Assembly (NCBI RefSeq): GCF_035582795.1
Contig: NC_134371.1
Coordinates: 48,215,001-48,279,000 of the forward strand
From: Mycteria americana
Taxonomy: Eukaryota > Chordata > Aves > Ciconiiformes > Ciconiidae
Direction of reading: 5' to 3'
Length of the DNA: 64,000 nt
The translations under genes and the position numbers were made by a program. How positions within the stretch are numbered: the stretch's first letter is position 1; the number at the start of each line of letters is the position of its first letter. Under the pieces are notes generated by a model, which was given only the letters and a program-made list of their open reading frames with translations, made no database searches and was not told where the DNA came from. Below, piece by piece: positions 13,201-28,200 of this stretch.

Positions 13201-16200
13201 AGAGCTGTGACTCAGGGAGAGAAAGCATCCTCCTTATCTGCTTGAGGAAATGAGTGGTTTGGCCCCTATGAAGCAGATTTTGAGAAAGTGCCAGGTGCAA
13301 TAAACAAAGTTTGCAATTCCCCATTAGCTCCCAAAGCTTATTGAGGCTTTGTCCTACTCCTTGTGACTCTGACTTCACAGGCTTGAAGGAAAACTTGGCA
13401 ATGATGCTTCTTTTATGCATGCTAAAAATTGACTGACCACAATGGTGGACATAAATTTTCATCCAGCTTTGAAAAACTATCATGAAACTCTGCAAGACAC
13501 ATTAGAAAACATATTGGCAAAATAATGGTTGATCATAATGGGAAAAAAAAAAAATCAGTATCTTTTCTGTTCTACACAAAAAAAACCTTGGCCTCCACCA
13601 GATCAGTAATTTCACCACACTGTATTGCTCCCGGCTGCTGTGAAGCAATACATCATGCTAATGGACTGGTTTGCAATGTAGTTGCATATTAAGCTTAAAG
13701 CATTTTTATGGCAACCTAGAGAATGATTGGGTATTTTTTCCTTTACTTTGCATAATAACAAATTATACTAAGTTTGATGGGTACTGTTAGTCTTGCAACA
13801 AAAAAGCATAAATATACTGTCTTGGCACCACAACGTCGTTTTAGCACAATAGTGAGCCTTATCTTTCTCTAGCACTACTATGGACTTTTATCAAACTTCT
13901 AAATACTCTGGAATATTAAGTGAATAAAGTTCATATCAAAGAGATTTTTTAAATGACAAAACTGGATACTGGGTTTGTGGAGCCCATTTTCCTCCCCCTT
14001 CCTGCTGCTCTACATGAGTCAGAGCAAGGGAGAATTCCCACGTCCAGTGAACAGTGCCCATTCTGTTATATCTTCTATTCAGGCCACAGAATAAAACCAC
14101 AAATGGATCCATTTTTTTTACAAGAAGTCAACTGCAGTAACTGTATCTTTATTAAAGGAGGTTACACAGGTTGGAAAAGTCCACATTCTCTGTGATACAC
14201 ATGCTAAGAACTCTGTGGATAAATGGTATTACTCATAGACACCATATAAGATTTTATTTCAGCACAGCTTGCTAAATCAAAACTGTAGGCTGAGTGTGCC
14301 CCACATGCAGATTGCAAGCCAAAGCCTTGATAAATAAAGCAGATGACTCTTAGAGCCAATAAGGAATTAAGTTCTAGATCTATGAAATAACACTTGTTCC
14401 CATTTCACAGACTGAAAAACATAGACACCAAAAGGCAAAGTGTCCTAAGAGACACAGGAAGACTGTGGCAAAATTGAACACACAAAAATCATGCTTCCTC
14501 CCCCAAAGGACTTCTTTTTATCTTATTCATTACCACAGTATAGGTGCTTATCTGCTTTAAAATTACTTTCCTGCTACTACAATTCCATGATCATTACTCC
14601 TGCTACAATCACCTGTGAACCACGATAAACTGTGAGGACAACAGGAGAGGAGGCATCAGTAGAAGTCAAATTGTCAACTTCTGTGACTGAAAACTCATTA
14701 TAAACATTAACCTGGCTGCTCATTCTCACTACTTCAATGCGACACTAGCTTAGTTGTGTTGACATATTTTTTTCCTCGAGTTGACATTACAAAGCAGATC
14801 AGATTAAAAAAAATCCACTAAAAAAGGCTGTTTGTCTGGTTGTTTTTAAAACTGAATCAACCCCCTTGTACTCTTATGGATTTTTCCTTCTCTTATGCCA
14901 GTTTTAAGCATGTAGAATCATACCGTGAACAGAACACAGGTTTAAAGAAAGCATGAAAATACATTTTTATATCTAGAACATTCTGCAGCTGCTTACAAAT
15001 GGCTGGGCAATCAAAACTGCAAAAACAACATGGTACAGAATCAATCCCACTATACCTTAAGTCAATATTGCCACCACACGCTATGTTGTGAAAATGTGAT
15101 CAAAATTATCAGCAACTCTGCTAAGTGCTTAAAGGCTATTAGAATATGTACCCTCAAAACTAGCACTTTGAAAGTATTACGGAGAGCATATAGTTAAGAT
15201 TCTAAATAGTTTGTCCCCCCTGTAACTATGATGGCACAGTTTCCTGAACTGGGATACTTTTTGGACTTCTGTATCAGAGGGGATAATGATTCCCAATTGG
15301 TATGAATAACAGCATCCTGACTGATGTCAATAAAGCAATACTGATTTACAATAGCTAAGAATCTAGGGCTTAAATTCAACATATGCAGAACAGATAAATG
15401 ATGCCTTTTCCCCAGATCATGTACGTTATTTATTGAGACAAAGTTATTTCAGACGAGGACTTCCCTTTGAAATGTATTTCAGCATTACCTTCTTCCCAAG
15501 AGTTCTTGTGTTCACACTGGGACCTCTAGGCACTTCTGTGTGGGCACACAAATGTGTACATTTGCTTTAAGTAAGCTTTAAGTAAGCAAAAAGATTTATC
15601 TAAATTTTTCACAAAAATTATTCACTTGCTGGTAGAAAAAGCACAAACCATACACTGCAATGAATCATGAAACAAAGAAGTCTGAGGGCTTGTTTTTACA
15701 CTTAGAATTACCCATAAAGTCCTTAAAATAAAAAAAAAAAAAAAAAAGGAGCAAAACATAACAAATGAGGACAGACATTCATGCAAGTTTAGATTTGTTC
15801 CCACTTTTACATCTGCACCAAAATGACTTATTCTATGGAATTTCTTATTCTTAAATAAGGTACTGCACATTATGAAGACTTCTTTATGATCTTTAACATA
15901 AATATGTGTAGTCTTTTTTATTTTGCATACATCTTTAATTGCCGTCTTATCTGATCAACAGGGTGTGGTGCAACCAACATCCTCACCAACTGCAACCACC
16001 TTCAACCCATGAAAACACATCTCTGAACTGTTTCTGATAATAACAAGCCCATGAAACATCTTCATCTGTACAGAGAGAATACTATAGACAATGTGAAAAA
16101 GATGTCTTGCTAGGAAAATTAGTTACTTGCTTTTACTTATTAAAACTTTAGTGCAACTTACACGCATACATTTGCATATGACTTCTACCAACACAAACAT

Positions 16201-19200
16201 TTGAGACAAACATTTTGTGGCACTGTAACACAAATATTTGTGAGTTGTCAGCTGTTCATCATTTGAGAATATAAGCATAGATTTAAAGTAATTTTTCAGT
16301 AGAATAAAAGCAGAATGTGTCATCTAGGAAAGGATGTACTAGAAATTTGCACCACCTACACAAAAACTGTATTTGGTTTATTACTGAACCCTCACTCATA
16401 CTTCAAAGAACTGATAGAAAATGGAGGAAGAAAAGATATGATTGAACTGGAGGAAAAAAAGATATGATTGAACTGGTCTATGCCCAAAGATGAAAAGGAC
16501 AAGAATATTGTTAAGTTTGATTGATTTCTTCTCTCACTTGGAATTAGGCAAAACATAACTTTTTTCCAAGAATGTAGGGACATGGCTTCAATTACTGGGC
16601 CAAACAATTTCTTTTACTTTATGGGATTCTCTTCAAATCATACATGAAGACTATTAAACTCACATATTAATGGAATAATTGTATTTCTTTTGAAGAGCAT
16701 TTCTCTATGTTTAACAAAATCATATGTTAACACAGTAAGGAATTTCTGATGCAAGTATGAATATTTCATGTAAGCATAAGCTGCACTCCTTACACTAAAA
16801 AGATAAGTAAAAAATTTTACTCTTAGTAAAATGGCACCGAGTCCCAGTGGGATCTGAATCCAGAACAACCACCACGTTACTACTCTTGCCAACTTCAGGC
16901 AAAAGCTGGCTGGAGGCCCTCATTCTTCCCAGCATTTTTAGATGGAGGGACAAGTAATCATGTGCATGTGTGTACGAAAAGCTTGCCGAGATGATGGGCT
17001 AGCCACAATGCCAAAATCAAGGTCATTAAAGACACTGCATATGGAAAGGGTCATTTTGCTAGGAACAGACCAATTACCAGTGAGCGTATATAATGACTAT
17101 TCATGATGCCACACTGCTTTCATCTGCCAGCAGACAAATGCCTATACGAGAATGTTGCAGCTGTCAAGGGAATATTTGACTCAATGTATGTATCTTGGAA
17201 TGGTTTCTGTAGGCAGTCTGGCCTCTGTCCTGAGGTACTGGAGAGGATAATTCCACAAAATGACAATGTACGAGACCACAAAAATTCAAACCATAGCCTT
17301 GATATTACAAGAATCCTAGCTGATTTCAGCTGTTACAACAGAAAGAACCAGTTATTATACACAAATGTCTCACTGACCAAAATTAAGAATTTTTTTCTCC
17401 CTTTTCCCTCAGCACTGTTTATCCCATAACTCTTTAAAGGAAAACATGTATGCAGGCTGTTGAACAAAGACACATGTCTAGAATTCTCTGCCTCTCAGCA
17501 GTGCAGATAGAGACGTCTTTACTCTGACTGCGATCTTAAGACAGATGCACATACAGCAATGGAGTCACTCGGCTCCTGTGAAACAGCTCCAATCAAACTG
17601 GAGCAGATTAACAAGTCACAGAAGATAACAAGAGAGGGAAGGAAAAAAAAAAAAGCTACATTCTCAGGCACAACAGCATTTAAAAAAACTAATTCTTGAA
17701 ACTGTAAGGTTGTCCTCAGCTAGTAGAAATCAGTTTAACAATAAGGTCTTTCCTGCTATGAATAGAGAGCTATCAGCTTGGTCTATCAGAAGTCACCCAG
17801 CATTTTTAAATGGGAGTTTTTAGTGCAGGTAGTGCCTTTATCCTATACTGTCAAGTACATACTACAATTCTAAAAACAGTAATGAAAATAATTATTATCA
17901 TACCCCATTCATTTGTTCCTAATTCTCAACTTAAAGAAGCTGCAATGACTGATACTGGAAATTGCTGCAGTTCCTTAACAGCTTTTCCATTAGAAAATCT
18001 TCTAATCACTTGGGCTGACTACCAAGACCAGGTGCAGAATTCTGATCCCCGAGCTACCATAAGAGACAGCACAATTCCCTCTGGAAGCAAGGCTGAGCCT
18101 AAATGCATGCAAATCCCAGAGTCTGAAGCCTTATGGAAGACAACAGACTGTAAGACAAAATTGAAATCACTGCACTGAATCCTTTCTTAACTAGCATGTG
18201 AATGTCTCATGAATCAAGCAGTGTTATAATTCATTAATATGACAAATAAGCGTTCTAATATACTTTCTGTATGATTTGGGGAAATGTACATAAAATTTAT
18301 AAGTTTTGGTTCATGTTATGGAATGATACAATTGCTATACAATTGCACTGTAAATATGTATCTACCTTTGTTGACCCCGAAGGACTAGTATGACATTTTT
18401 CCCTGGAAAGATATTTAAGGAAACCAGCAAATTTAATGACTGGACTCTGGCTATACAACAGGAATACTAAAAAAGCAAACTAAAAGTATAACCTTGCCTT
18501 GTTTGTAGGGAAGAGAGGATAGAGGGTAAAAATATACAAATTCCAGGTTAAAGAGGGAAAGATGCTAGTAGGACTTCTAATGGACTCTAAGAAACATACT
18601 GAAGGATTTAGCTAGGAGAAAATAAAAGATGAGCATGTTTAGTCAAAGACTCTGTAGATCACAGACAAACCAGAAAGACACAGGACCCTGTTCCAGACAC
18701 AACCCAGAGGGATTAAAACACCTGAAGTGGGTAAAACTTTCGGGGTGTGTTATTTTAACATAGATAATAAATATATTATCTCATACTGTTACAGTAAAGG
18801 ACAACAGTGGCTTCAGAATCCCTACAAGTGTTTTGGGGCATGCTCTCATATCTTTCATGGTCTACATCATGAAAAACATCAAGAAAAACACCCAGGATTC
18901 TGGGAATTTTTTTTTAACCTGAAGTGAGATCTTGAGATAGCTGCTCAGTTGCATTAGGCAGTTGAACAGTGGATTCAAGCACAAGAGTGAGAGTGCTAAA
19001 ATATGAAACCTTCTTTCAAGTGTGCTCCTGAGACCCCAGCCTTGGGGCAGTAACAAGATTCTGTTTAGTTTCCACAGATGTAAACCACATTGGATCCAAG
19101 GAATGCAGCCCAAAACCTCAGTATGGTAAGTAATCAGCTGGAGAGGGTAATCGGATCTCTAACAAATACTATTCAGATTCTCATTTCAAATTGTTCGTGT

Positions 19201-22200
19201 TTCCAGTTTGAATTGTATCAGGACAAGAGATTCTTTTGAAAAATGTTAACCTCAAATTCCTTTTGATGAAACACAAAAAACAGTATAGTGGTAAGCCACA
19301 GTGGGGATTTTTCAGTGATAGCAAAGGATCTTTCTTGTCACCTGAATCTATTATTTTCTATTTAGGAGAATATTCTGATGTTACAGCTCAACTCCAAACC
19401 TTCATTAAGAGTATATATAGGAAGCACTACTAAGCAGTCAAGGATTAAGAAACAGTAAACTTAAGGATGCCCACACATCTTCATGAATGCACATCTACCA
19501 GTTTACACAAATTTCATTGGCACATGCTGCATTCAAATAACAATGTGAATATAGAGAAGTGATTAAAGAAAATCTTGTTAACTTCAGCCAGACCAAAGAC
19601 TTAGGTCAATATTGAGATCTTTTAACCATCTCATAAGTCTCCTGCAGAGAGATATGCATTATCAGTCCCATAACACAAACCAATTTTTTTTTCTACAGAG
19701 AACAGTGTTTATTGTCACTGCACTTTCAGACACTCTTCAATGTGGACATAGCTAGCTGCTAAACCCACTAGCAAGTTGAATAATTTCAATATTTCCTTCA
19801 TGAATTGACTGCAGAAGTATATTATTCATTTAAATGTTCAATCCTTAAATGTGAAGCTTTTAGTTTCTACTGATTTTTTTTCCAGAATAATTTCCTAAAA
19901 AAAAAAAAAAAGAAAAAGTAACAGGTTTGCAAACAGGAACCAATGACTACCTGAACCAGTGTCAAGTTCAGAGAAGACAAAGATCTCACCTGTTTAGTAC
20001 AGAATTTACAATCTTCCCCCCAATAAATGAAGATGATTTTTTTTTTCCCCAGGTAAGGATTTTGACCAAATCCTATATTCAATTCATACCAAGGCTAACA
20101 TGTTGCTCACATAACACATAGCAAGTCACATAAAGATATGCAGCAAGTGTTTAATCTTTAGTGGAAAGTCTAGTGGTTAACCATGCAAACAAATTATTTC
20201 ACATTTTCCTCAGGAATCATTGCATTTCCATGTCCAGAGTGGTTAACATTTGCATGTCATTTCAGTAACACATAGTTATGGTCAGAACATCCAGAATCTG
20301 TACCCCCTAAAACAAAAATGGGGAGGTTAATGTTCTAAGGCACTTGATTCAACCAGACTAATAAATTTTCCTTCCCCTGTAGATGATCTAACTGAGGTAA
20401 TTTAGACAACCAGAGCTGGAAAACTTATGCTCAGCTAAATGAGTCATGAGTCTACAGAATGCTTAAATTCAGAAAAAGACTGAGGGTAGCAACATGCAAA
20501 TTGATAAAACTGTTGAAGAAATGCAACTGCAGGAAAAATAAATATAACATGGGATGTCTGTAAAGAGGTATCACATATAGGAACAAAAAATAAAAGTAAT
20601 TTTTCCTCTGCTATGAGGCCAGTGATGGTATTTCTAGTGTCTTACTGGAAGACCACTGAATAGCTCACAGTCTTTCCCATTAGGAAGATATATCGAGAAA
20701 GAAAGAGTTGTGTAAGACAGGGAAGATCACAAACACACATGCAAAAGCAGAATAAAGCCAATACGATAGGAATAATAATAGAAGGTGAAAATACGACCTG
20801 TTTGCAGCAAATTAGGATGGCATATCTAAGCACAAATGACATGCACTAACTTAAATACTCATCAGAAAAAAAAAAACCTTCTCAATGGAAGGATGAAGTA
20901 CCTTGTCGAATAATCTATCTTTGGACTTAAGTCATTGATGCTTTAAAATATTAGGTCAGTGTAGTGTTTTTTTAAAAACTGAATGTTGTAATCCCTTACA
21001 TGGCAGAAAACACTTTTTGCAACTTCCCTTATGCTTAATATAAAAAGCAAGAACAAAAGATGTATCAAAGATAGTTTACTTCTGTGTTTCCAGAGGCAGA
21101 CCAAAAGTAACTGAAGGGTTGAAGCATAAGAGAACAGGTTTATTTATCGCTCTGATAAAACTGGTAGCAGTACACAGCCTGTAATTGCCTTTGTACAACT
21201 CTCCTTTGTACAATCACTAGTTCAGTAACTCTGGGTTAGCAGTTAAGACTAAATCCAAGAAGTCTTCTCCCTGTCCATGGAACTTCTCTGAAGCTGTAAA
21301 CAGGGTGGTCCACGTTGCCCAAGAACTGCATGACAGGATTTTCTCTTATGACAATATTTCTAATAATACTGCAAACTTCAGGAGCAAAATCCTCCTCTTA
21401 AATCTACATGACAAATTTTGATTGGGACAGCAATAGGAAGAGTAGACTATGAACGTAAACTGAAGTTTGCAGTGCACCAAAAATCAAATTGACAGCCATC
21501 GGAACTTGAGAAAATAGCTCTATCCTTTGAATTTATTTTTTCCAAAAGTTAGTACCAAAGAATCTGCAGTTGAGTATTTGTTCCTCACCTAGCCATTTTG
21601 TTTTGTTGACCTTTTCCAAAATACAAATGGATCTATAAAGTACCACAATATATGATAAATTGGAAAATGGCATCATACAATTAAAAAAAAAACCTAAAGG
21701 AAGTAAAACTTAGCATGATTTATACTTAAAACAGAGGAACCTACTACAAAGGTGTTCTATAGTGGCATATACATTTCAATGTAATCTGTAGATTTCCTCA
21801 AGAAAGTATGCACACCATCATTAATCTCACAGGCAGGATTTGGCAATGTATTATTTACAAGCAACACAAAGCTCTCTTATTTAACTTACCAAAATGCTGC
21901 TGCTGCAATTCCCAAAGAGATTCACATAACTCACACACCCAAATCCCACTGAAATACAAGCATCCAGTTCAAATTAAGTTTTTGAACAACTCTCACTATG
22001 AATTCCCCAAATCCCAAAATGCACTATAATTCCACCTGCTAAGATAGGTTTTCATTATTATATCACCTTTCTCATAGAGCTCCTCCATCGCTCTCCAGGT
22101 TTCAGCTCGGACCTCTCGACTGCTTTTACCCGGAACATGTGCATCAGGCCAGTGTATTAAATAAAGATCTAAAAAAGAAACAGAACTAGTGTCCAAGAAA

Positions 22201-25200
22201 ATATATATCAAACCATGTGAAATGGCATTTTCCCTTCATAATGGCCCCTAATATATTATCATCAAAATAGTTACAATTACTACTCTGTGATCATTACTCT
22301 ATACATCTATTTAGTTTTAATAAATGAAATCTACAACATTTCATTAACAACTAAAGGTAGCAGAAGTTGCACATGTGCCACAGGTTTAGATCACTGTAAT
22401 CAGAATTTCATGGTCACATATGCACTTAAACTTTCAACACATAACAAGCCCCATTTAAATTAAAGGGATTTTGGTCACTGGAATTAAGACTGGACTACTG
22501 CTGAAGTGCTACAAGTCTTCAAGTTTATGGAAGATAAATATGTTTGGCAGTTCTATAGATATTTTATACAACCTCAGCAGTGGGTCTGGTTTTTTCCTTT
22601 CTAAAGAATACTTCCATTTATGAATTTCTGTTGGAAATTACAGCACATTCTTTCACGCAGTTTTTTTGCTATAATTTTGTGGCAGCATTTGTAATTTTTT
22701 TTTAAGCATTTTTAAAATATTAATTTAAGTGAACAAAATTATGCTTTACTACATTTTATGAAATGTTAGCACAATTTCAAACACAATTAAGATTTACTGC
22801 TGATGAAATTATCCAACCACCTACTGAAACTGGCTGTCTCAGGAAAGCTTTTTTTTTTGTGTTGTCTCCATGCAAGAAAAGACTATCCTTCTACTGAAAA
22901 AGGAACCAATTCCAACATAAATTAAAACCAAGAAATTTACATGTATTGGACTCAGAGTTCCAAATCAGATTACCTAAATTTAAAAAGTGATATCCTTTAT
23001 AAGTTTGTAGACACTGCTAGACATCCTGAAGGAGAAATTTAGGAGATACTTCGAAAACAATTACATTTCTATTTAAATCCTAACTGCAGATGAAACAAGT
23101 AACTGCAGGCATCCCAGTCAAAGAGGTGTTGGTCTTTGCCGCTTACATTAGTCTGACACAAAACAGGAAAAGGAAATAAATGCATGACTGAGATGTGCAC
23201 CATTGTCTTTGTGCTTTATAATAATCCTTTTGTGGCAGTTCAAATATAGAGTTAAGAAATAAAAAACCAGACTCATTTGCAAGGAGCAGAGTTTTTTGTT
23301 CTTTGAATGCACCACACCATTCATTTACAGCACCTCTTTGTGAAAACACAGATGCTTTGCCATATTTTTTTTTTATTATTCACGTTTAAGGACTGCATTA
23401 ATGATTACTATACCACTGGGCTGATATATTAGCTTTCCACTTCTATAAATACAAATTCAACCTCGATTTAAGAGGAAAAGGTAATATGAAATTCACTATA
23501 ATACACCAGTTCCCATTTGGGTACATCACTGCAACACTGTTAAAGAGAGTATTTTGCTTACACTAAGAATCTAATTAGAACAGTACAGAATTTTGTACAG
23601 TAAGATACATTACAGATGTATCAAGGAGAAAATAATTTTGGGTGCATCACAAAAATCATGAGCCAAAGTTGCACTTTCTGATGCCAATAACCCATTAGAC
23701 TTTTAAACACAATTGCTCAGATAAGCAGATATCACTCATATATAATGATTTGTAGCATCTGGATTTATGTCACATTTAAAGAGAAAGTTGCTCATTCTTT
23801 GCCCTTATATACATAAAATCCACTCCCAATTTAGAAAAGAGTAAATAAGCCACATGCAGTCTTCTTCATCACTGACCTGCCAATAATTACTTCTTCTCTA
23901 ATTGCTCTGAAGAAAGAAGTTGTATTTATTAAGAATAAATACCAATATATGGTACTGGAAAAAATACCAATTTTTGTGACATTTAAGTGAAAACTAATAT
24001 TGGGATATTGATTAAAGCATTTGGTAAGATGATGTTCAAAACTCAGGGCTACTCTAATTCTGTTGCCAGTAAAGTCTCTTTTAAAATTTCCACTGATTTA
24101 TAGTAGATGCAATCCCAAGGATTAGTATTAGGAATTGCTAATATCAAGTGTTCATTTTGATCCAAACTTATATATGCCATTGGCGGTACTTACTGCATAG
24201 AGACTGCTATGTTTTAATTTAAATTTTTTTGCTTGGATAAAGCAAATGTCATATATAAGTAGGTGTAAGTTACTAGCATCTGATGCCTACCTCACATAAA
24301 AATGGAAGAATTACACATCTTTAGTTGCTGCTTGTTATGTTCTCCAGATCAGACTAGTAAGAACTGCTTAACTATGCAGAAACATGTTGTATAGCACCAA
24401 TAATTAACTTCAGTACAATTTCACCAAAAGCTACTTTTCCAACTTTCCAACTGAATATTCAGTTAGACATCACAGTTTGCAAATGTTCACAGAAATAGCT
24501 ACACCATGGATTTCCACATACAAAGATGGTTTGTACTCAGCCCAAGAAATTGAAGCATTCTCAGAAGAATGACTTTTAAGAGATTTGATAAATATCCAAG
24601 GCCAGAGATCCTTCAGTTAAAAAAATGCAGTACATCACCCTTCCCTGTATTAGTGTCTGAGACCTCTTCAATGCAAACATGATTAGCTGTTGGTCCTTTA
24701 TTTTAGAAAGGTGATGTTATCAGCTATGTGATGTCCATATCATCCTATTATGTTTATTTTAATTTAGGCTTTTTGTTGAAATAAAAATTACTTCACAGTT
24801 AGAAATATACACATTTAGGGCTAGAAAGCATCTACTAGATCACAAAGCGCAGTCCCCCTGACTGCAAGAAGCGTTCGCAAAAGATGTGGGGCAAAGGTAC
24901 CTTATCTGAGACAGAGTAGAACAGTCTTTCTGCCAGTCATGCACGAACCACCCCAGCACAGCTAGAAGCAGAAGGAATACAATGTACCTTGCAATGAGCG
25001 ATGGAGCTGCCACTCTATTTAAATAAACTAAGCATAGTTCATTTGAAATTAGGATCTGCTTACTTCTACTGCATCTGTTAGAAAACTTTCCATAATACCT
25101 GTAGGCCCATAAAAACAGTAAACACCTCACAAACCAAGGTCTACGATTTCATCTTCATTTGTACACACATTCACACCTACACCCACACACTTTCTTTTGC

Positions 25201-28200
25201 TTAAAAGATTTCCCCTCCTGGGGGATTACACAAACACACACACTCTTATTTTGGAGGCAAGAAATTAATTTTAAATTATTTATCAAAATAGCTTAAGGTT
25301 CCAGTAATCAAGAAATGTGTAACACTATCACTGGAGGTTTTTAAGAACAGACTATCTGTTCTTAAATGTTGAGAGCAATGTGGTTGTGCCTTTTAGTGTG
25401 GGATAGACTAATCAATACTTCGAGATGTCTTCCAACTGGATTTTTTTTTTTTTTAATAATTTTAACTCAAAATAAAAACCCTCAATGATTCACAGTATCA
25501 GGATACACTTGAGAAAGAAGATAAAGACCCAAACATTCACAATCAAATTTTGTATTTACCAGCTTTTTACAGCATCCTTTACAGACAATCGAGCTGTAGT
25601 GGTGTAGTTGTAAGCGAGGACCTGAAGTTCATTCAAATGTCAAAACACAGTGCTGCAGGAAAACTAAAATTAACATGTGAACTGCTTTCACACAGACATT
25701 TAAAATAGAGTGGCTTATTACTTCTTAGTGGTTGCAGCACCTACAATCAACACAGTTCCTCTTAACTCAAAAGTACAGGGACATTTTACACATTTAAAAG
25801 CCAACAGCATGTTGTCTTGGAAATAAAAGTTTGCAATTCTATCCAAATTCCTAATACAATATTAAAAAAATAGGTCAAAACCCAGTATAACAAACCTAGT
25901 TTTGAAGAACAAGCCCTGGCTTATATCAAACCTAGAAGCAGAAGTATATTTTTTTCAGTGTTTAGCACAGTTATCTTAATGCAATGATTGTGTTTTCCCT
26001 GCTTTTCTCAATTGTCACTGCACTTTGTATGTACGTGATGTATTTTTCTCTCCCGCCCAATCTTTTTTGTTGTTGTTTTTTATTCTATAGGAACAAGGAT
26101 CAGTGTGAAGCAACCTCCAAAGTGTTCTGAATTCATACATAAACTGAACTGGGTGTATTATCATAATTCGTGTGATTCATCTATTGCACTGAATATGCTG
26201 ATAGAACATTTGTCCAACTCCAGCTGGGGATTTGCAATAGGTTAAATTTGCCTGAACGTGACAGACTCTGAACAGTCAAAAGGAAAATAAAATTGTTTAT
26301 GAATTCAGTAACCCACAAATCACATTCAAGAAGTTACTTCAGAGTTTTGATCCAAATCCCAAGGAATGTACTCTGCTACTGCCAAACCTGTAAGATTTGC
26401 TGCCATTTCATATTGGTTTACTGTGACTGCTAGTTGAGGACCACATTTAGAAAATGCAAGGAGCAGAATATCTGTTACAACCACTGCCCACAGATAATAC
26501 AAATTTCCAGCTTCTCATGGATATATAATCTACTGATTCAAATAAAAATCCTGGAACACTGCTCTCCTAATACCATTTGCCGAAAAAGTGTTTATCGATA
26601 AGGTTTCAGAACAGTATTTTACATGGAACACTTTTTCTCTTAAAAAGCTGCAACTGCTTTCAGCAGTTCATCTGTTTCAACAGCTGGCATTCTATATACT
26701 GCTAATGCACAGATTTATCAATTCCTGTTAGATTTCCCAAGTCTCTAATTCAGTCTGCACGGATGGACTGTGGAGCCCATAAGGATCCTCAAGAAAATTA
26801 ACAGGACCCTTGTTGGAACAAAGAGCTTAGCTGCTCATTTAGCTGCCAGGGCTCCTACAGCTTTTTCTTTTTACTGTCTTCTGATGACTAACTTTCCCTC
26901 CAACATAAAGGTCTAACATCACAGATATATAATTTAGGACCTTTCAATTTTCTATATGAACCATGTGTCTTATGGAAATGCTGTGAACCACCACATATTT
27001 GGTTAATATCATATAATGAAATCAGGAAATTCTGATTTAGGTACATTTCATGTACCCTTATTTCACAGAAAAAACTGCCAGCTTTAACACATGCTTGTAA
27101 ATAAAGAATTTACTTTCCTCAATAAGCTTGGACACAAATTGCCCCGTTATTACCAGATCTTTTCTTGTCATGAATTTCATGTTCCCTCCATGGTATAGAC
27201 TGGCCAGTGGAAAAGGGACATAAAATGCAGGTATGAATGAAAACAAACCTAGGATATCTAAGCTTAGTTCTACAAGCTTATAACCATATTTTCAAACCTA
27301 TCTTCTGCATTCCAGTTACTTTTGTTAGACTTGTGATAACCCTGAAAATTTCCATCAAAAAGCTCTTACCCTAAGCATTCTTGAAACAGTTGAAAAGTTC
27401 ATGTTTCAAGACATTGCCACTTTTTGCTCAAAAATCCTTCCAATAGCACCTTCCAGCTAGGTGCTTTCAGACACGAGGTATAGGACTCCCTAAGTACGAT
27501 GCTTTCTATGAACACCATGAAACACACCATGTATTGTACCTCCTCTAAGGGTCTACTTCACCAGCATATATAGCACTAAACATAGAACTCAACCTTACCT
27601 CTTTCACATGAGTGCAGATCATACTGTGTTTAACAAAAATGGTCTGGGGAGTTGATCCAACAGAGATTAAACTCAAGTAGCCAAAACCGTTACTACATTT
27701 GCCATCCCATCCTTCTTGCAGAGGTCACCATCCTCATTGACATATTAGCAAATTGCATGTGAAGTATTTCCTAAACCATCACAGTTTACAAATTGTCAAG
27801 TTAAAGCAAACTGAAGCCAGCATTGATTTAGGTCACTATGTCAGACTAAGTAGTGGTTCAGGAAGAGCTTTATAAATTTTTCAGACATCTCCACATCAGT
27901 GGAAGAAAGGTAAGGAAGGAGGGAAGACGGGTGAGGGTATTTAAAAAAAAAAAAAAAAAAGAGCAGGGGGGGAATCTGGTATGGAAGCAAACTGCACAGG
28001 CAGTTGTAATACTCCTTAATTTGTCTTACTAATATAAGCAAAAGAAATCTCAGAGCTGAACATAGCTGACAAACTGAAGTTCTGTTTATGCCAGTCCAAG
28101 GATTCACTCACATGGTGACAGTATTTGTGCATTTCTTGCTCTCAGATTTTTTTTTCCTTGTTTCATGTATTTCTGCTTAGCAGCAATATGCAAACTGAGT

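Larger units (their letters stand above)
9593..22066 (-). other. AKR intron 3
   Basis: 12.5 kb. It contains a CR1-like fragment near 11880, a 12-base G run at 12932-12943, a MIR-like fragment near 14400, an A18 run at 15730-15747, an 11-bp tandem pair at 15564-15585 and a 26-bp tandem duplication at 16423-16476. The open frames within it, including one of 122 codons at 17810-18178, show no domain and no AKR character. Confidence 0.75.

Noticed and set aside
13175..13495. 106-codon open frame, minus strand
   Set aside because: In AKR intron 3, with no AKR motif or other family. The flanking exons 3 and 4 join in phase without it.
15730..15747. Long A runs (2299, 15730, 27943) as possible processed-pseudogene tails
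   Set aside because: No coding-like or retroposon body precedes any of them, and no flanking target-site duplications were seen.
16838..16870. GGATCTGAATCC stretch resembling a tRNA T-loop
   Set aside because: No acceptor, D or anticodon arms in proper spacing on either strand; perhaps part of an old SINE.
17810..18178. 122-codon open frame, plus strand, the longest away from the CpG island
   Set aside because: No domain, no splice partners in the right places, composition like random AT-rich DNA, and it lies antisense within AKR intron 3. Length is within chance for 64 kb.
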